From assembly GCA_003667245.1 (NCBI GenBank), contig RCNN01000222.1, positions 1 through 38,650 of the forward strand: a DNA stretch of 38,650 nt, given 5' to 3'. Shown here in pieces: positions 33,492 through 38,650 of the stretch (the stretch's first letter is position 1; the number at the start of each line of letters is the position of its first letter). Both the position numbers and the translations under genes were made by a program. The stretch comes from Heterostelium multicystogenum (Eukaryota > Evosea > Eumycetozoa > Acytosteliales > Acytosteliaceae). The notes below the pieces were generated by a model, which was not told where the DNA came from, did no database searches, and saw nothing but the letters and a program-made list of their open reading frames with translations.

Positions 33492-36400
33492 AACAATCAA
33501 ATCAATCAAAACAAAACACAAAGAAAATAGCACCATCAGGTGAACATTAACTGGAGCTACCAAGCACTGTTATGTTGAATGCAATTCACTTTCAAGTAGT
33601 AAATTTGACCTATTGCGTAAGAGTTGATTGATTGATCATTCCATTAAGGTGTTTGCTTTTGTTTTGTTTTCTTTGCTTCATCTTAATCTTTATCGCTAAT
33701 ATGTTACAGTAAGTAAACAATAGGAGAAACAACATCCGAAAACAAAACAAAACAATAGTAGTATCATCAATAGCAATGACTGATAGGTGAGTTGATTTAA
33801 TGTGTAGGTGGAGGAATGTAAGAAAATTTCGGGAAGTTTGTGAAGCTTGGAAGTGATTGTGAAAGGTGACACTATTATTTGATTACTACACAAAAGTGAT
33901 GAGGAATATGGGACTATAGACTGTAGAGATCGCGTCGGAATCAACAATATATTTAACTAAGCTTGATATTTCACTTTTTGAAAAACATTTATGGTTGCTG
34001 AAGTTTGATTGGTTGAAATTGTTTTAATTGGACTATTGAAGTTACCTTAATTTGATGTTGCTACTTCTGCTACTGTTGCTGCTGTTGGTTGTTGTATTCT
34101 GTTGTATTGTGTTCTGCTATGCTATAATCTAAAGCTGGAGCTATGCTAAATGATAATTTTGATTGACTTAGTAAATTTTGTTATGAATTATTATTAGATA
34201 GATGGCGGCTGGTGATTGGTTGTGAAAGGCGATGTTTAGAAATAAATTTAAATGTACATTAACTTGATAAAATAAATACTATTTACAATATAACTATATT
34301 ATGTATATATAAAACTAAAACTTATAAATACATTAATTGATTAATCGTCGATTGATTACGATTCAGTTGAATTAAATTGGGAATGAACCAACTAATGTGA
34401 AATTAACTAACAACAAGCACTTTAATTGGTTTACAAGCGGATAATAATGTCTAAGTAATGATGATTGTCAATAATTAATTGTTGTTGTATTTCTTCAAAT
34501 TTGACACTACAATTTTAGAATGCTTGATTTGTGATTCCAGTTGGTGCAATTATGGTGAAGAAGGTAAATTGAGAGGTTGCTGCTTCTGAGTTGAGACTGA
34601 TTTTCGTTAACAATTGGGTTTGATAAAGATAGAAAACTAGATGAGATCGAGATACAATTGTATTTGTTTGCTTTAAATGTGGAGGCAACAACAAAGAAAA
34701 AACAACAAAATAGAGCAAACACTGATTGATAAATTAACTAGGATTAATAGTATTCTATCACCGTTTGATCTCTCCTTCGAAATCAAATCATAACCTTGAT
34801 CACTTTGCTTTAGTTGTTTTTTTGAGGTGTGTGTGTTTTTTTTTTTGCTGAAAGCTAACTTGATAGCTAATTTATTATTAATATATAATGCTGATTATAT
34901 CTATTATTTAATTAGTTTAGCCAATCCTGTTGGTTGTTGTTTTTTGTATGCTTTTCAATTGAATTGGAACACTTTTCTCCTGTTCCGCACAGTAAAGTGG
35001 TCACACAATACACTCACACACCAACACCCACACAAAAATATAATCAGCAATCAGAGCACCAATCACAAAGCAAATCAAACACACACACTTTATTTACTTT
35101 TTCATTATTTTAAAGACACTAAATTAGAACATTCTCTATAAGATATAGAGGATTCTCATAATGGTGGCTTTGAAAACGAATTTTGCAAATTTCAATTTTG
35201 GTGGTTTTGTTGCTGTTTGGTGGTGTGTTTTGATGGCAAAAATAACATAAGTGGATGAATGAATAAAAACTAAGAATGACAGATGAAAAACAACCAATTC
35301 AAAAGTTTACTTTTGCAAATTATAGTCAGCTTCCATCCATTAGTTTTAGTTAACTAATTAATGATTTGAATAGTGTTGGCTTTTTTTTTCAATGTCTTGC
35401 TTTTGATGTTGTGAGTTCCTTTGTTGAGCGATGATGATAAACTAATTCTCTAACAAGCAGTTTGATATTATAATATGGTATGAGTTTGAATACAAATAAA
35501 AAGAAATATACATTAAATAATGGGCGGGAGTAGCAGACAAAAATACATTATTTGAGAAACGCAATTGGATCCGCTTTCGATTGATTTGATTTTGTGTAAG
35601 AAGTTTTTTTTTTTATGATCTAGTACCACCAATTTGTTTGATGTTTTTGTGATCTAATCTGAATTGATATTGTGTGATGGTCTATCTTCGTAAATAGTAG
35701 TAGTGGTTCCAGAACAAGTATTCTTTGTTGTTGAAGTGGAAATATTCTTTATAACTTGAAACTTACATTGGTCTATTATGATTATATTATTTAGTTGAGA
35801 AAGTTTGATGTTTGGTAGTTGTACAATATGTAATATTATGAGTCTTCAATCTTTTTGATTTGATCCTTCTATAGTATATTGAAGATTTGACTGGTTTTAC
35901 AAGATTAATTTATTAATTGGTCGAGTGGATTGTTATTGATTGGTATTGGTACTGGCGCTAAGAATGATAAATGATTAAACGATCGTCTCTAATTAATTCA
36001 ATCTATCGATTCTATCTCTTTTTAAATCCAAATAAATTAATACAAAGACTGAAGACTTGTGGAGCTGTTTGGTCGAATTATAATTATTATATGTATAATT
36101 ATATATTTCTTTTTAAATAGTTGTTTTTTTTTGGTTTTTGATGATTAGTGATTTGTGATGAAAGTGTAACAGTTGCTATTAGGGAGGTCTGGTTGTGGCA
36201 CTAAAAAAAAAACATCAAAACTCTGCACTAAACGAGGATGATTCCATTGGTTAGACACACTCTTGTCTCTCCTTCCTAAAGTGTGTTTTTAATTTTTAAA
36301 TATATTTTTTATTTTAAAAGTAATTTTGTTTGTTGGATGGATTGATGGATGAATGTTGATAATTTTATATTTTTGATTGTCGAAGTGTGGTCTGACTGAT

Positions 36401-37003
36401 GGATTTTTTCTAATTTTTTCATCAATTAATTTAGACTGGTTGCCTAAGTGTGTGATTCGGTTTTTTTTTCATGTTTTTTTCAAAAAAAAGAAAGCTCGCG
36501 ATCTACGATTTACAAATGAATATTTATAGTTGTTTTTTAGTTATCAACAATATCATTATCTTAAAAAGATTCTGTGAGTAGGATGAACTTTGTTGTCTAA
36601 AAAAACAGATTTGAGTGTTTAGATGGCAAATCTAATCCAAGATTGTTTTATCATTATCACTATTGCCCCTCTAAATATTGGATGATCATAACTAAAATTC
36701 AAACAAAAAATAATATTGACAACGATATCAAGAATATACTAAATTTACAGTGAATCTTAAGCTTTTCAACAACACATTTTCATAGATTGTATTGAAATCT
36801 TACCACAATACTGTCTTTTTACGGAAGATAGTGTAGTTTTTTTTGAGATAATGTATTTTTAAAAATTAATTAAATTTAGATATATATTTATGTAATAGTA
36901 TCTTCTTATTTGATTGTTTTTTGATTGTTTTCTTTTTAAAATGTGTATTTTGATTTGTATAAATCAAGTGATGCTGTTATTGGTTGTTTGGTGGTTGCTG
37001 ATT

Positions 37004-38650
37004 TTAAGCTACATAACTGTACATATCTTTTTGACCTTCGACTCTTTGAAGGTATTCTCTTTCTATCAAATATCTATACATTTCTTTGATAATATTTACT
37101 TTGGGATTGAATCGAGTTTGGAGTTGAGCAATGACCTCGGACATCAGGCTACTGTGAGACAATTGCTTTCTCATCTTCATAATACGTACAATGGCGGCCT
37201 GAATCTGCAGCTTTCTGTCTTCTTCAACTGTCTTGTGAGTTGTGTCGATCTCCTCCTTGACTTGTTGGACCACTGGTACATTTATAAAGATCTTTGTCTT
37301 TTTGTTTTTAAATTGTTTATTAAGTGTGAATTTGGTTGTCTTTGGAATCTCATCTTCGAAATGCTGGTTCACTAAGTAAAATCTTTGATTTAACAAGAGT
37401 CTGTGGATTGTAAATTGTTAATATTTGACCTGTCAATTGGAAATAGTATGTTTATTTTTCAACTTACGGTTAATGTACTTCTCAATACATTATCAATTAA
37501 TTGAGTTGAACCTTGAATTTCTTCTGCAAGTTAACTCTTCATCTGTGTTGAATTTGTAGCAAAACACCAATTTGGTAAGTGGAGCATTGTAATGTATATC
37601 CACTCTTATTTGAAGCCAAGTATTTTGTCTTTAATTTCACCCTTTGATAAATGGTGTAACCAATTTAATTTTCGACCAGAATATTGTACTTGATAGAATT
37701 TTTGGAATAGTTGTTCACACTGCTTGTAACTATAAGTTGGAATGGGTTAGTAAAGTTAAGATTGGATGGAGTAAAAGGTTTTGATAGGTACTTCATTTGG
37801 TATACTAAAATTAGTTGCAGGTGGCTGTAATGGCCAAGAACCAGTTGCTAAGACTAAACACTAAAATCGGATACCACCCAATGGATGATTGTGGCTCTAG
37901 AACTTTTGGTTGAATCTGTCAAGCTCTCGACTCCAGGGACATATCGGTAAACATACGTTGAAGCTTTGAGGTATATTCGTATCCACAGGTTGATTTTAAT
38001 TTTCCAATCATAACACCTTCTAGATCCTCAGATGTGGATGTACCAGATAGACAGATAAGACGTTTCGCCAACATCTTTGAATAGAAAATCTTGGAATAAT
38101 CTCTTTATCTTCAATTATATTTAAATACAATCATCTATTGAGATTATACAAATATTAATATATTGTACAACTTTAGTAAATGGTACCATTTTTAATACTT
38201 ACGACATCTTTAACAGTTGATCCATTTCCCGCTTCTTCTGGATTCTTTGGACTCTTCTTTAATAAAAAGTCAGTGAACCTGGCCAATAGCTCCCGGGACT
38301 TTGATGATGATTTGGCTGCTTGTGGTCACTGCATTTTCATTAATAAATCTTCTACAGGCTTTTATCGAGGGATGCAACAAAACCAGTATCCCATCTAAAG
38401 CACCTGTTACCAAATCATTATATTTCTTAAACACTTGTAACAATGTTTCAATATATAATTTTGGTTCGGTAGCACCTGCGGCTCCAATGGAAGATCAGCT
38501 TGAAGTCCAACATTTGAACATGCTTCTCCAATGTTGCTCTCAATGGTTCCAATCCTCTTGGGATTCTCGATAGTAGTGAGTACATTCTTTGTTAAATCGG
38601 CAATCTTGTCAGTTTCCAAAAGATTTTGGAATTCGGTCCATATTGCTTCA
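37004..38650 (-). CDS. CUL1-type cullin, C-terminal part (5' end outside window)
   Basis: Scaffold of an SCF-type cullin-RING ubiquitin ligase. Exons: from the window edge to 38203, 38134-37468, and 37400-37004; introns of 68 and 67 bp (38135-38202, 37401-37467). The splice at 37467/37401 gives [15 protein letters not shown], matching the 'LLKSKLLVLE' block of CUL1. Other CUL1-type blocks in order: [67 protein letters not shown] block near 38060, [20 protein letters not shown], and [20 protein letters not shown]. The last exon holds the neddylation domain: [19 protein letters not shown], where the lysine in RIMKMRK is the expected NEDD8 site, ending [10 protein letters not shown]. Frame breaks occur near 38585, 38490, 38390, 38325, 38110, about 37700-37930 and 37385. 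Dictyostelids have more than one CUL1-like gene, so I give no symbol. Confidence 0.85.

Larger units (their letters stand above)
31121..37003. other. 5.9-kb gene-poor region with strand skew
   Basis: I see no credible protein gene on either strand. From about 31850 to 36500 the plus strand is rich in T and G against A and C (many TTGTTG, GGTTGG and TGATTG words), so the minus strand is A/C-rich. That side leads into the RhoGAP/GEF gene. Less AT-rich patches lie at about 36160-36290, with a hairpin (ACACACT 36255-36261, AGTGTGT 36280-36286). A short hairpin CTCTATA-AGA-TATAGAG lies at 35133-35149. Promoter, long 5' leader introns or a non-coding transcript are all possible. Confidence 0.5.

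Noticed and set aside
34507..34722. Small open frames in the gene-poor region (also near 31528, 33378, 33696 and 34827)
   Set aside because: Low-complexity readings of skewed AT-rich DNA; overlapping frames are equally open and none has a recognisable motif.
1..38650. tRNA genes, rRNA, transposase or reverse-transcriptase genes
   Set aside because: I looked for T-arm words, long GC-rich conserved blocks and mobile-element protein motifs and found none I could support.

Overview
The window looks like nuclear DNA of a dictyostelid social amoeba, or a very close relative. The non-coding DNA is strongly AT-rich. Introns are short (67-110 bp), AT-rich and GT...AG. Proteins carry Asn-, Gln-, Ser- and Thr-rich runs, and the protein families are the dictyostelid sort: B-box/kelch-type genes, an ABCA half-transporter, and a combined RhoGAP/RhoGEF protein. 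The species cannot be fixed from sequence alone.

Layout. 1-336: an unidentified broken coding fragment. 1.1-4.1 kb (+): a decayed gene resembling HAM1-like proteins. 4.95-7.67 kb (+): an ABCA-type half transporter with several frame breaks. 7.8-8.5 kb (-): an unidentified broken gene. 8.8-16.6 kb: an accessory stretch holding two B-box/kelch-like genes (-), two further remnants of that family, a broken secreted/membrane protein, and a Ser/Thr-rich gene with a ricin-B-like (R-type) lectin end interrupted by one in-frame TGA. 16.9-18.0 kb (+): a three-exon, N-myristoylated BORC subunit 5 homologue. 19.6-20.9 kb (+): the two-exon A subunit of ATP-citrate lyase. 21.4-23.2 kb (+): a third B-box/kelch-like gene, which with the copy at 8.8-10.6 kb forms an inverted duplication with ~2 kb arms. 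23.4-26.1 kb (-): an RBR E3 ubiquitin ligase that also carries a doublecortin-like segment and UBA/CUE-like helices. 27.2-31.1 kb (-): a RhoGAP-SH3-DH-PH-DH protein. 31.1-37.0 kb: a gene-poor stretch with clear strand skew. 37.0-38.65 kb (-): the 3' part of a CUL1-type cullin.

Frame breaks need caution. Single-base shifts, many in A, C or G runs, interrupt unrelated and normally essential genes (cullin, RBR ligase, RhoGAP/GEF) while the conserved domain continues in the next frame. BORCS5 and ATP-citrate lyase have none. The pattern fits homopolymer errors in the assembly at least as well as gene death, so I call most of these genes CDS with frame breaks. I keep 'pseudogene' for the more degraded ones.

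The most unusual items are the inverted B-box/kelch cluster, whose N-terminal part is nearly invariant while the propeller part diverges, the RBR + doublecortin-like + UBA/CUE ligase, and the GAP plus two-GEF protein with nearly 6 kb of strand-skewed non-coding DNA upstream. I saw no rRNA, tRNA, CRISPR array or transposase gene.
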